Positions 1 through 5,627 of a stretch of DNA of 5,627 bases are shown piece by piece. Made by a program: the position numbers and the translations under genes. Each line of letters starts with the position of its first letter. Positions within the stretch are counted from its first letter, which is position 1. This DNA is from Candidatus Zixiibacteriota bacterium (GTDB taxonomy: Bacteria; Zixibacteria; MSB-5A5; SM1-73). The stretch covers positions 1 through 5,627 of the forward strand of contig JAOZNS010000173.1 in assembly GCA_029933635.1 (NCBI GenBank), written 5' to 3'. Below the pieces are notes generated by a model. It was not told the DNA's origin and did no database searches. It was given only the letters and a program-made list of their open reading frames with translations.

Positions 1-47
1 TAAGATCCACCCTATTTTACAGAAGTAGAAATCTAACATGCTACTTG

Positions 48-56
48 ATCATACCA
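48..56 (-). promoter_or_regulatory. Possible extended -10 promoter reading out of the left edge
   Basis: The minus strand reads TGG followed by TATGAT, which matches an extended -10 element (TGn plus five of six bases of TATAAT). No convincing -35 box lies 17 bases upstream (GGGAGA). If used, it would drive a gene beyond position 1. Confidence 0.22.
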
Positions 57-171
57 AAGGCGAGGGTTTTTCTCCCATTCCCCGAAGAGGACAATAAGTT
101 AATCGTTAGTCCGAAGCTCATCTCCTGACACAATAAAAGCTAACATGAGTCAGGGCTAAGTCCTGGCACCA

Positions 172-199
172 CGTGAAAATAGCAAAAGCAAGCTTTTGC
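172..199 (-). terminator. Possible terminator hairpin after the SucC-like gene, with CUUG tetraloop
   Basis: GCAAAAG (193-199 read on the minus strand) and CTTTTGC (182-188) form a perfect 7-bp stem closing a CUUG loop through a G-C pair, a known stable tetraloop arrangement. In the minus direction it is followed by TATTTTCACG. The stem is A/U-rich and the U tail short, so it may be a weak terminator or a 3'-end stabilising hairpin. It lies 43 bases after the stop codon at 242-244. Confidence 0.4.
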
Positions 200-241
200 A
201 CTCCTAAAAATTTCGACCGGGGACAAATTCCGCTTCTGTGT

Positions 242-1429
242 CTACGATTTTTTGGCTAATTCAACCGCCCTTTTGGCGATCTGCTCGATGGGGGTCTCTA
301 TCCCATGGATTTCGATATTTTTGAAAATCTCTGGATTTTCTTTTTTCTCTTTCTCGAAGATTTTTACGCCTTCCTCCCACATATTTCCGGTCATGCGCAA
401 AACCATCGGCTTGGAAAGTCCATGTTCTTTCAAAAACATCACCACCCCTTTGGCAAAATCATCGCAACGAGAGATCCCGCCGAACCTTGCTCCGAAGATG
501 GCTTTCACCCTAGGATTTTCGTCTAAAAGTATGAGCATTTTGGCCAGCCTTTCCGGAGTGGGACCACCGCCGGAGTCCATGAAGTTGGCTGGCTTGCCGC
601 CAAAATAGTGGACGAAATCGTTGCCCATTATGCCGAAGCCCGCTCCTCCGGGAAACATTCCAATATCACCATCCAGGTCCAGATAGGGAATTCCCCACTC
701 CTTTGCAAGCTTCTCCCGTTCGGTCATCTCTCCTTCCTCATGTCTTTTCTGAATCCCCATCTGGGAAAGTTCTGGATGTCGAAAAAGGGCATCATCATCT
801 ATGCTCATGCGAGCATCTGCTGCGATGTATTTGCCGCCCCTGGTTAGAATCAGGGGATTGATCTCCACCAGCTTGGCATCATATTGTTTGAACAACTTAA
901 ACAAAGACACGGCAATATTGCCAACGATTTTTATGTTTTCGCCTTTTGCTCCAAGCCACCGCGCCAGCGAAATCCCCCAGAAAGGATAAAACCTCTGATC
1001 CACGTCTAAGCTTATCTTCTTTATCCTTTCGGGATTTTTCCGGGCAACCTCTTCGATCTCCACACCTCCCTCACAGCAGGCTAAGGTCACCAGTTTATAG
1101 TTTATCCTGTCCAAGGTGATTCCCAAATAAAGCTCCTTTTCGATCTCCAATTGCTCGTCCACAAGAATTTTCTTAACCGGGAAACCCTTAATCTTGGTGG
1201 CGAAAAGCATCTCCGCCTTCTGTTCTGCCTCCTCGGCTGAGGAGGCAAACTTCACCCCACCAGCCCTGCCTCTGCCTCCGGAAAGGATCTGAGCCTTCAA
1301 GACCACCGGCTTTCCCACCCTTTCCGCAAAGGCTTTGGCTTGTTCTTTTCTCTCCACCACCTCACCTTTGCTTATCGGAATCCTGAACTGGGAGAAAAGC
1401 TTTTTGGCTTCGTATTCGTAAAGTCTCAA
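242..1429 (-). CDS. sucC: SucC-like ATP-grasp acyl-CoA ligase, beta subunit (succinate--CoA ligase family, divergent)
   Basis: This 395-residue protein is close to the usual SucC length (about 390). The family converts acyl-CoA, ADP and phosphate to acid, CoA and ATP in the cytoplasm, together with an alpha subunit (SucD) that carries the phosphohistidine. The N-terminal ATP-grasp half shows MRLYEYEAKKLF, Lys45, the glycine-rich GGRGRAGGVK at 51-60, VEINPL at 188-193 (Glu189, a metal ligand by homology) and Asp205, the second metal ligand. The C-terminal half shows LDGDIG 252-257, GGAGFG 261-266, PANFMDSGGG 280-289 and FGGISRCD 316-323. Several positions normally invariant in SucC differ: NGAG reads GGAG, NIFGG reads ARFGG, GGIVRCD reads GGISRCD and RLEG reads RMTG, so the acid substrate may not be succinate. 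The start is TTG, chosen because the frame opens with the family's N-terminus six bases after AAAGGAG. It lies 109 bases after the aminotransferase, and no sucD follows within the window. Family assignment is secure; substrate is not. Confidence 0.9.
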   Translation of the reverse strand: MRLYEYEAKKLFSQFRIPISKGEVVERKEQAKAFAERVGKPVVLKAQILSGGRGRAGGVKFASSAEEAEQKAEMLFATKIKGFPVKKILVDEQLEIEKELYLGITLDRINYKLVTLACCEGGVEIEEVARKNPERIKKISLDVDQRFYPFWGISLARWLGAKGENIKIVGNIAVSLFKLFKQYDAKLVEINPLILTRGGKYIAADARMSIDDDALFRHPELSQMGIQKRHEEGEMTEREKLAKEWGIPYLDLDGDIGMFPGGAGFGIMGNDFVHYFGGKPANFMDSGGGPTPERLAKMLILLDENPRVKAIFGARFGGISRCDDFAKGVVMFLKEHGLSKPMVLRMTGNMWEEGVKIFEKEKKENPEIFKNIEIHGIETPIEQIAKRAVELAKKS

Positions 1430-1538
1430 GATGAACTCCTTTACCCCTTTTTAGTTATCTCTCCAAGGTTGACCCCTTTGTTTTTATTTTTTCCATTCTT
1501 TTTTGTTTCGTTCATCCTGCTAAAAATTTCATACAAAT
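1430..1538 (-). other. A-rich spacer between aminotransferase and SucC-like gene, no terminator
   Basis: The 109-base spacer is A-rich on the transcribed (minus) sense. It contains no stable hairpin followed by a T run and no good promoter, so read-through and co-transcription of the two genes is the simplest reading. A 24-codon lysine-rich frame starting at an ATG (1513-1515) ends in a TAA at 1441-1443 that overlaps the ribosome site of the next gene. It could couple translation, but it has no usable Shine-Dalgarno site and is probably chance. Confidence 0.5.
1436..1442 (-). promoter_or_regulatory. Shine-Dalgarno site that decides the TTG start of the SucC-like gene
   Basis: On the minus strand AAAGGAG lies six bases upstream of the TTG at 1427-1429. 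No ATG or GTG at this spot would give the family's conserved N-terminus, so the ribosome site supports a rare TTG start. Confidence 0.7.
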
Positions 1539-2888
1539 CTATCTAACTTTTCTTTTGTTTTGAAACTTCTCAACCGCCCTTTCAAAGATATCCAGAGCCT
1601 GATCTGTCGTTCGTTGACTTATGGTTAAAGGAGGTATGAATCGGATGACGTTTTTGCCACAGGTTAGAAGCATCAAGCCATTTTTGAAGCACTCATAGGC
1701 GATCTGGTTGGTCAGTTCTGGTGCTTCCTTTTTGGTCTTTCTATCCTTCACGAACTCGATCCCAATCATCAATCCCTTCCCTCTTACGTCACCCATGACC
1801 TCGTATTGCTTCATCATCCCTTTCAGAAACTTCATGATGTAGCCTCCCATCCGGGTAGCGTTCTGCATGAGCCCGTTCTCCAGAAGCTGGATGGTCACCA
1901 GGGCGGCGGCGCAGGCGATAGGATTTCCGCCAAAGGTGGTGGAATGGGATCCGGGCTCCCATGACATCAGCTTTCTTGAGGCTATGCATGCACCCAGAGG
2001 CATCCCCGAAGCTAAAGCTTTAGCCACCACCACAATGTCCGCTGTGATCCCCCAATGCTCCATGGCAAACATCTTTCCGGTCTTTCCCATCCCCGATTGC
2101 ACCTCATCTGTGATGAACAAAATTCCATATTTTTGTGCCAAAGCTTTGAGCCGGGGAAGATATTCCGGTGGTGGAACGATATATCCACCCTCCCCCTGAA
2201 TTGGTTCAACAACTATCGCCGCCACCTCCTCTGCTGGAGCCACCTTTTGAAGGATCTCTTGCTCAATAAACTTGACGCATTCGATATCACACTTAGGATA
2301 ACTTAAATTGAAGGGACAGCGATAGCAATAAGCATAAGGCACGTGTGTCACCTCCGGAACCAAGGGAGCAAAAAATCTTCTCTGATTCAACTTGCTTGAG
2401 GTCAAGGATAAGGATCCCATGGTTCTTCCGTGAAATCCTCCGATGAAGGCGATGGTGCGTGGTTTTCTCCGATTGTAGCGAGCAAGCTTAAAGGCGGTCT
2501 CCACTGCTTCGGTGCCAGAGTTGGAGAAAAAGGTTCTTTTGGGGGTCTTTCCCGGGACGATGGCAGAGAGTTTTTCTGCCAGTCTGCCCACCGGCTCGTG
2601 ATAAAAGTCGGCGGAAGGAATATGGATCGCCTTCTCCGCCTGATTTTTGATCGCCTCCACCACCTTGGGGTGACAGTTCCCGGTGGAACATACTCCGATA
2701 CCGGTATGAAAATCAATGTAACAGTTTCCGTCAACATCCCACAGGTATGCCCCCTTACCATGGGAAATGACCGCTGGATAGGTTCTGGTATAAGATTGAG
2801 AAACAAATCTTTCATCCCGGGCAATCAATCTTTTGCTTTTTGAGCCTGGCAGTCGGGTCTTGATCTTTGGACATCTATACGAAACCAT
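1539..2888 (-). CDS. Class III PLP-dependent aminotransferase (4-aminobutyrate/ornithine aminotransferase family, archaeal-type)
   Basis: This 449-residue fold-type I PLP enzyme would move an amino group, probably from an omega-amino acid such as 4-aminobutyrate or ornithine, to an oxo-acid in the cytoplasm. Visible landmarks in order are GVCSTGNCHPKVVEAI (65-80), the PLP-phosphate motif SGTEA (124-128), FHGRT (152-156, Arg155 matching the GabT substrate arginine), EPIQGEGG (228-235), DEVQSGMGKTG (261-271, Asp261 pairing with the pyridine nitrogen), VVAKALASG with the Schiff-base Lys290, STTFGGNPIA (316-325) and Arg416 in VIRFIPPLT. Glu233 and Arg416 form the expected glutamate-arginine gate of omega-aminotransferases. 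The length and the N-terminal SYTRTYPAV stretch resemble archaeal enzymes annotated as GABA aminotransferases, a group that also includes broad-specificity amino-acid racemases, so racemase activity is an alternative. Acetylornithine aminotransferases are shorter, near 400 residues. Cysteines 188, 191, 200 and 204 form an unusual cluster. It precedes the SucC-like gene by 109 bases and probably leads that operon. Confidence 0.92.
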   Translation of the reverse strand: MVSYRCPKIKTRLPGSKSKRLIARDERFVSQSYTRTYPAVISHGKGAYLWDVDGNCYIDFHTGIGVCSTGNCHPKVVEAIKNQAEKAIHIPSADFYHEPVGRLAEKLSAIVPGKTPKRTFFSNSGTEAVETAFKLARYNRRKPRTIAFIGGFHGRTMGSLSLTSSKLNQRRFFAPLVPEVTHVPYAYCYRCPFNLSYPKCDIECVKFIEQEILQKVAPAEEVAAIVVEPIQGEGGYIVPPPEYLPRLKALAQKYGILFITDEVQSGMGKTGKMFAMEHWGITADIVVVAKALASGMPLGACIASRKLMSWEPGSHSTTFGGNPIACAAALVTIQLLENGLMQNATRMGGYIMKFLKGMMKQYEVMGDVRGKGLMIGIEFVKDRKTKKEAPELTNQIAYECFKNGLMLLTCGKNVIRFIPPLTISQRTTDQALDIFERAVEKFQNKRKVR

Positions 2889-2897
2889 ATCTTTCTA

Positions 2898-2908
2898 CCT
2901 TCCTTCCT
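2898..2908 (-). promoter_or_regulatory. Ribosome binding site of the aminotransferase gene
   Basis: The minus strand reads AGGAAGGAAGG, ending nine bases before the ATG at 2886-2888. It is a strong, partly repeated Shine-Dalgarno site and supports this ATG as the start. Confidence 0.75.
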
Positions 2909-2944
2909 ATAAAATTCAAGTGAAAAAACAAAAGTGGAAAGATT

Positions 2945-2982
2945 TAAAGGGATCTTTTATAAAACTTAAGTCTATCCCTTAA
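2945..2982 (-). repeat. Inverted repeat with nested palindromes in the aminotransferase leader
   Basis: AAGGGAT (2947-2953) and ATCCCTT (2974-2980) are perfect inverted arms 20 bases apart, and pairing extends outward (TTA with TAA) if one A is bulged. Inside the loop lie two perfect palindromes, TTTTATAAAA (2955-2964) and CTTAAG (2965-2970). The element sits 60-95 bases upstream of the aminotransferase start, so it could be an operator or a hairpin in the mRNA leader. No T run follows directly, so it is not a typical terminator. The structure is visible in the sequence; the function is inference. Confidence 0.4.
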
Positions 2983-3010
2983 CATATATCCTCTGAAGAA
3001 TCTTTCGCAA
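2983..3010 (-). promoter_or_regulatory. Weak candidate promoter for the aminotransferase unit
   Basis: On the minus strand TTGCGA (3005-3010) and TATATG (2983-2988) are separated by 16 bases, each matching the sigma-70 consensus at four of six positions. Transcription would start near 2976 and include the inverted repeat in the leader. Other weak boxes exist in this AT-rich gap, so this is only the most reasonable choice. Confidence 0.25.
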
Positions 3011-3160
3011 CCATCTGGACATTTGAGTCTCACCTCAGGTCAAACTTAAACCAAATTTAAAATAAAAGTGGATGAAGTCAATGATAAATTGTGAAAAAAA
3101 TAACAAGCAGAAACCGAAAGAGAGGTCTCTATCATTCTGAAAATCCTGTATCAGGGAAAC

Positions 3161-3195
3161 TATTAGATAAAGAGGCGGGATAAATTTCCGCCTCT
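3161..3195 (-). terminator. Probable intrinsic terminator of the protease gene
   Basis: AGAGGCGG (3171-3178) and CCGCCTCT (3188-3195) form a perfect 8-bp, GC-rich stem with a 9-base loop. In the minus direction the stem is followed by TTTATCTAATAG, a moderate U-rich tail; in the plus direction the following bases are not T-rich. It lies 180 bases after the protease stop codon. The weak tail and the distance leave room for doubt. Confidence 0.5.
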
Positions 3196-3374
3196 ATGTA
3201 TATCGAAGGAGACAGGCTTTAACGAAATGTCCATCAATCCGAAAGCAAAAACTTTCAGACAAACGATATTAAATAATAATTTGTAGGGACCGGGTCACTT
3301 GACTTCCTTGTGGATCCAGATGGACAAAGGAGCTTGTTCCGGTCTCAAAGCCTTCCCCAGCAGAATGTAAGAAA

Positions 3375-5447
3375 CTACTTTATTTTCGCCACCTTGACTA
3401 TCTGCGACTGATTGCCAATATCTACTTTGAGCAGATATACCCCATTCCCCACCTCCCTCCCTTTCTCGTTTTTGCCATCCCAGATATGCTGATACATCTC
3501 TTTCCCAACTTCTCCGGGAAATCGATGGACCAACTCGCCCGCCACGGTGAAGACGCTCACCTTCACCTGATTTTGTGCTTGGGGATTTTTTACAATCACG
3601 GTCAGGCTATCGCTGAAAGGGTTGGGAAAGGTGAGCACCTGTGTGTGGGGACGAAGTAGAAAAACTACAGAAACCTTAAGGGGGGAGTTTATGGCGTCCT
3701 CTGCCGAAATCATTATTGAGTCTGAATTAATGCCGGGCCTCAAACTTGCTGGATGAACCATGACCACAAGCAAATCAGAGGTAAAGCCTGAATCCGGGAG
3801 GAGACTTATCCAATTGGCTGAGGTATAGGCTCTCCATTTTAACCCCTCACCTTGCCAGTTGGTGACCTCAAGGATCGACTCTTGCGAGAGGGTATCTCCG
3901 AAAGCGGTTTCAAAATACAATTTTTGAGGTGTTACCACCAAATAGCTAAAGCCACTGGCTTTAGCCGCATTTACGATCCCATATCCCATTAAGGTATCCG
4001 GATGATCCGCCTGGCTGGCGGAGCTCCACAGGGCTTCTCGTAGCTGAATGGGAGTCCAGTCCGGATGAGCTTCCAAAAGCAAGGCACACGCTCCTGCCAC
4101 AAGAGGTGTAGCGAAGGAGGTCCCATCCAGGTGATTGTAACCCCCGCCGGTAACACCACAATAGGTTCCAACTCCCAGGGCAGTCACATCCGGCTTAATC
4201 CTTCCATCGTAGGTTGGACCTACAGAGCTGAAGCTGGCGATCTTTCCCTCAAGATCGACCGCTCCCACTGCAATGACGCTATCTCCATCTGCCGGCGCAA
4301 TAATATAATGCCAGCGAGTTCTCCTCTCATTTCCGGCCGCATTGATCACCACTATACCCTTGGAGACCGCCAGATCAGCTGCCTGAGTGCATAAGGCAGA
4401 ATCGCCATTCATATCCTCATATGTATACCAGTCATTATAGCCCAGCGAACTTGAGACTATATCTGCACCTAAGCTATCTGCCCACTCCACACCCGCCACC
4501 CAATAATCCTCCTCAATCTGAATTTCATCTTCTCGGATCTCCGTTTTGGCTAAGGCGAATTCTGCTCCGTATGCACCTCCTATCAACGTATCTTCTACAA
4601 ATCCTCCTACCACCGAGAAGACGGCGGTTCCATGCCATCTCTGATTGTCATCCTGGTCATCCACATCATCATCTCCATTGATGAAGTCATGTGTCGCCTT
4701 CAATCTGCCCGAATTTAATATATGCTTAAAAGCTGGATGGTCGATGAAAAAACCGGTGTCCAGAAGCGTTATCAACACCCCTTCTCCACTTAATCCGATA
4801 TCATGCAGTTCCGGCACATGAATCTGTGCCAACTGAGCATATGATTCTCCATATCTTAAAGCATACAATTTAAAATCTTTTCTCATCTTCTTCGGTCGCA
4901 CATCCTCGATTTTAGGTTCTCTTCGAGTGAAGGTCGCCACCTTTTTTATTTTTCTTACAAAGGGAAGGGCTGTTAACTTCTGAATCTGTTGTCTGTTCGC
5001 TAAAACAGAGGCTGCATTCAGCCATCGGGACACCACCCTTATCCTCACCCCCAGATTTTCCAACTCATTTAGATATTCTCTCTTCACTGGAATATCACTG
5101 AAATCCACCAAGGGCGTCTGTCCTCTTTTTATCCTTCTTTTTATTGACCTTTCTGAAAGTTGATGGAGACATTTATCCAAGGCGCACTTATATTCAGCCG
5201 AAGATTTTATCCCCTTGTCTCTGAATAACACCCATACCGCCAATGAAGAATCAGCGGGCAATCTTATTAGAACCTGGCGAGTTTTCAAATCCACCTTGGG
5301 ATTGCCAATTGGGTAGGTGGAAGTTATTTTTCCATCCATTTTGTTTTGAGAAACGGATACCCCAGTTGAAAGTAAAGCAGAATAAATAAAAGCCAACAGC
5401 AGGAATTTAAATTTTTTAACTTGAAAGGGATCTTTTGTAAAATTCAT
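3375..5447 (-). CDS. Secreted subtilisin-like serine protease (S8 family) with C-terminal FlgD/sorting-type Ig domain
   Basis: This 690-residue protease is probably exported. A basic start (KKFKF) and a hydrophobic core at about 15-32 form a Sec signal peptide. Residues about 84-170 look like an inhibitor prodomain of the S8 type, with SERSIKRRIKRG and RWLNAASVLA followed by LPFVRKIKKV. The catalytic domain spans about 205-500: Asp230 in LLDTGF, His272 in WHGTA, oxyanion Asn373 in NAAGN and Ser444 in DGTSFATP complete the site. An acidic loop at 259-267 just before His272 may bind calcium. Residues about 503-598 form a beta-rich region like BACON/Ig domains (LEVTNWQGEGLKWRA, ANWISLLPDSG). The last 85 residues (FPNPFSDS, VSVFTVAGELV, WDGKNEKGREVGNGVYLLKV) match the FlgD-like or type IX sorting-type Ig fold that often ends extracellular proteins of FCB and candidate phyla. 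The ATG has only a weak GGAAA ribosome site 6 to 8 bases upstream. All active-site residues are intact; the natural substrate and secretion route beyond Sec are unknown. Confidence 0.93.
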   Translation of the reverse strand: MNFTKDPFQVKKFKFLLLAFIYSALLSTGVSVSQNKMDGKITSTYPIGNPKVDLKTRQVLIRLPADSSLAVWVLFRDKGIKSSAEYKCALDKCLHQLSERSIKRRIKRGQTPLVDFSDIPVKREYLNELENLGVRIRVVSRWLNAASVLANRQQIQKLTALPFVRKIKKVATFTRREPKIEDVRPKKMRKDFKLYALRYGESYAQLAQIHVPELHDIGLSGEGVLITLLDTGFFIDHPAFKHILNSGRLKATHDFINGDDDVDDQDDNQRWHGTAVFSVVGGFVEDTLIGGAYGAEFALAKTEIREDEIQIEEDYWVAGVEWADSLGADIVSSSLGYNDWYTYEDMNGDSALCTQAADLAVSKGIVVINAAGNERRTRWHYIIAPADGDSVIAVGAVDLEGKIASFSSVGPTYDGRIKPDVTALGVGTYCGVTGGGYNHLDGTSFATPLVAGACALLLEAHPDWTPIQLREALWSSASQADHPDTLMGYGIVNAAKASGFSYLVVTPQKLYFETAFGDTLSQESILEVTNWQGEGLKWRAYTSANWISLLPDSGFTSDLLVVMVHPASLRPGINSDSIMISAEDAINSPLKVSVVFLLRPHTQVLTFPNPFSDSLTVIVKNPQAQNQVKVSVFTVAGELVHRFPGEVGKEMYQHIWDGKNEKGREVGNGVYLLKVDIGNQSQIVKVAKIK

Positions 5448-5493
5448 AGCTTATTTCCAACCAAAAGATACCAAATCTAACGTTCCCTGTGAA

Positions 5494-5519
5494 TTTATAG
5501 AATGTATCTGTATTGTCAA
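5494..5519 (-). promoter_or_regulatory. Candidate sigma-70-type promoter of the protease gene
   Basis: On the minus strand a perfect TTGACA box (5514-5519) is followed by CTATAAATT. Read as TAAATT (5492-5497) the spacing is 16 bases with four of six matches; read as TATAAA (5494-5499) the match is better but the spacing is a short 14. Transcription would begin near 5485, giving a leader of about 40 bases before the ATG at 5447. It lies just downstream of a strong terminator, consistent with an independent unit. Confidence 0.5.
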
Positions 5520-5577
5520 TCATTTTCTCCAAAAGACGCACAGAGGACTATCAGATTAGGAATCACCTCTCCCGGCG

Positions 5578-5611
5578 AAAAACAAACCCCCTGCCTGTTT
5601 GCAAGGGGTTT
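5578..5611 (-). terminator. Strong intrinsic terminator of a gene beyond the right edge
   Basis: AAACCCC (5584-5590) pairs with GGGGTTT (5605-5611). After one mismatch, TGC (5592-5594) pairs with GCA (5601-5603) around a six-base loop. In the minus direction the stem runs straight into TTTGTTTTT, a classic U tract, while the plus direction has no such tail. It therefore ends transcription coming from beyond position 5627 on the minus strand and separates that gene from the protease. Confidence 0.75.
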
Positions 5612-5627
5612 AGTGCAAAAAAGCTAA

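Larger units (their letters stand above)
1..241. other. Non-coding tail downstream of the SucC-like gene
   Basis: No coding frame longer than about 30 codons is plausible here and no start of a sucD-like protein is visible. Apart from the tetraloop hairpin and the extended -10 motif, it contains a 6-bp inverted repeat AAGTAG/CTACTT (23-28 and 41-46) and an 8-base direct repeat CTAACATG (33-40 and 140-147). I can assign no function to these. Confidence 0.5.
2889..3374. other. 486-base intergenic region between the protease and the aminotransferase
   Basis: I see no protein gene or RNA gene here. From the protease side it contains an unexplained stretch of about 105 bases open in one minus frame (3269-3373), a GC-rich hairpin at 3171-3195, a short imperfect hairpin CCTG-TAT-CAGG at 3145-3155, an AT-rich stretch with poly-A/T runs around 3040-3110, and the candidate promoter and inverted repeat of the aminotransferase. 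Short frames of about 20 codons on the plus strand lack ribosome sites. Confidence 0.6.

Noticed and set aside
118..201. 27-codon minus frame starting with GTG after AGGA
   Set aside because: The AGGA directly abuts the GTG, leaving no spacing for a ribosome site, and the frame runs through the hairpin.
1441..1515. 24-codon lysine-rich minus frame whose stop overlaps the ribosome site of the SucC-like gene
   Set aside because: There is no usable Shine-Dalgarno spacing, and the composition simply reflects an A-rich spacer; coupling is possible but unsupported.
2430..2843. 137-codon plus-strand frame opposite the aminotransferase
   Set aside because: It is antisense to intact PLP-enzyme motifs and has no recognisable domain.
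3072..3140. 22-codon plus-strand frame in the large intergenic gap
   Set aside because: No ribosome site, low-complexity lysine/asparagine content and no recognisable motif.
3145..3155. CCTG-TAT-CAGG mini hairpin
   Set aside because: A four-base-pair stem with no tail or conserved context, likely chance.
4421..4681. 86-codon plus-strand frame opposite the protease, rich in proline and histidine
   Set aside because: It is the antisense shadow of the catalytic domain, whose active-site motifs show that the minus strand is coding.
5542..5570. AGAGG/CCTCT inverted repeat upstream of the protease promoter
   Set aside because: Only five base pairs with a long loop; too weak to call an operator or terminator.

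Overview
The window carries three complete protein genes, all on the minus strand. In the direction of transcription they are a secreted subtilisin-family serine protease (5447 to 3375), a class III PLP-dependent aminotransferase (2888 to 1539) and an ATP-grasp acyl-CoA ligase beta subunit of the SucC family (1429 to 242). The rest is non-coding: a leader with a strong terminator and a promoter (5448-5627), a 486-base AT-rich gap (2889-3374), a short A-rich spacer (1430-1538) and a 241-base tail. I see no rRNA, tRNA, CRISPR array or insertion sequence.

The organism looks like an uncultivated bacterium, possibly thermophilic, from a group such as WOR-3 or an FCB-related candidate phylum. This is inference. 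It rests on the protease's architecture (signal peptide, SERS..KRR-type prodomain, S8 domain, C-terminal FlgD/sorting-like Ig domain), on an aminotransferase that resembles archaeal (Thermococcales) class III enzymes, and on moderate base composition with good Shine-Dalgarno sites before two of the three genes. A phylum cannot be assigned from three genes.

Layout: a strong intrinsic terminator at 5578-5611 ends transcription from a gene beyond the right edge. A perfect TTGACA box then appears to start the protease unit, which probably ends at a GC-rich hairpin near 3171-3195. The aminotransferase and the acyl-CoA ligase follow, 109 bases apart with no terminator between them, so they are likely co-transcribed. 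They fit a route in which an amino or omega-amino acid is transaminated and a derived acyl-CoA is later cleaved with formation of ATP, but the substrates are not proven. The protease could supply peptides from outside the cell, although it seems to be a separate transcription unit.

I found no convincing new multi-gene system. The points most worth checking are the departures of the SucC-like protein from conserved succinate-site residues, the absence of an immediately following sucD, a four-cysteine cluster in the aminotransferase, and a 26-base element shared between the protease start and the aminotransferase leader.
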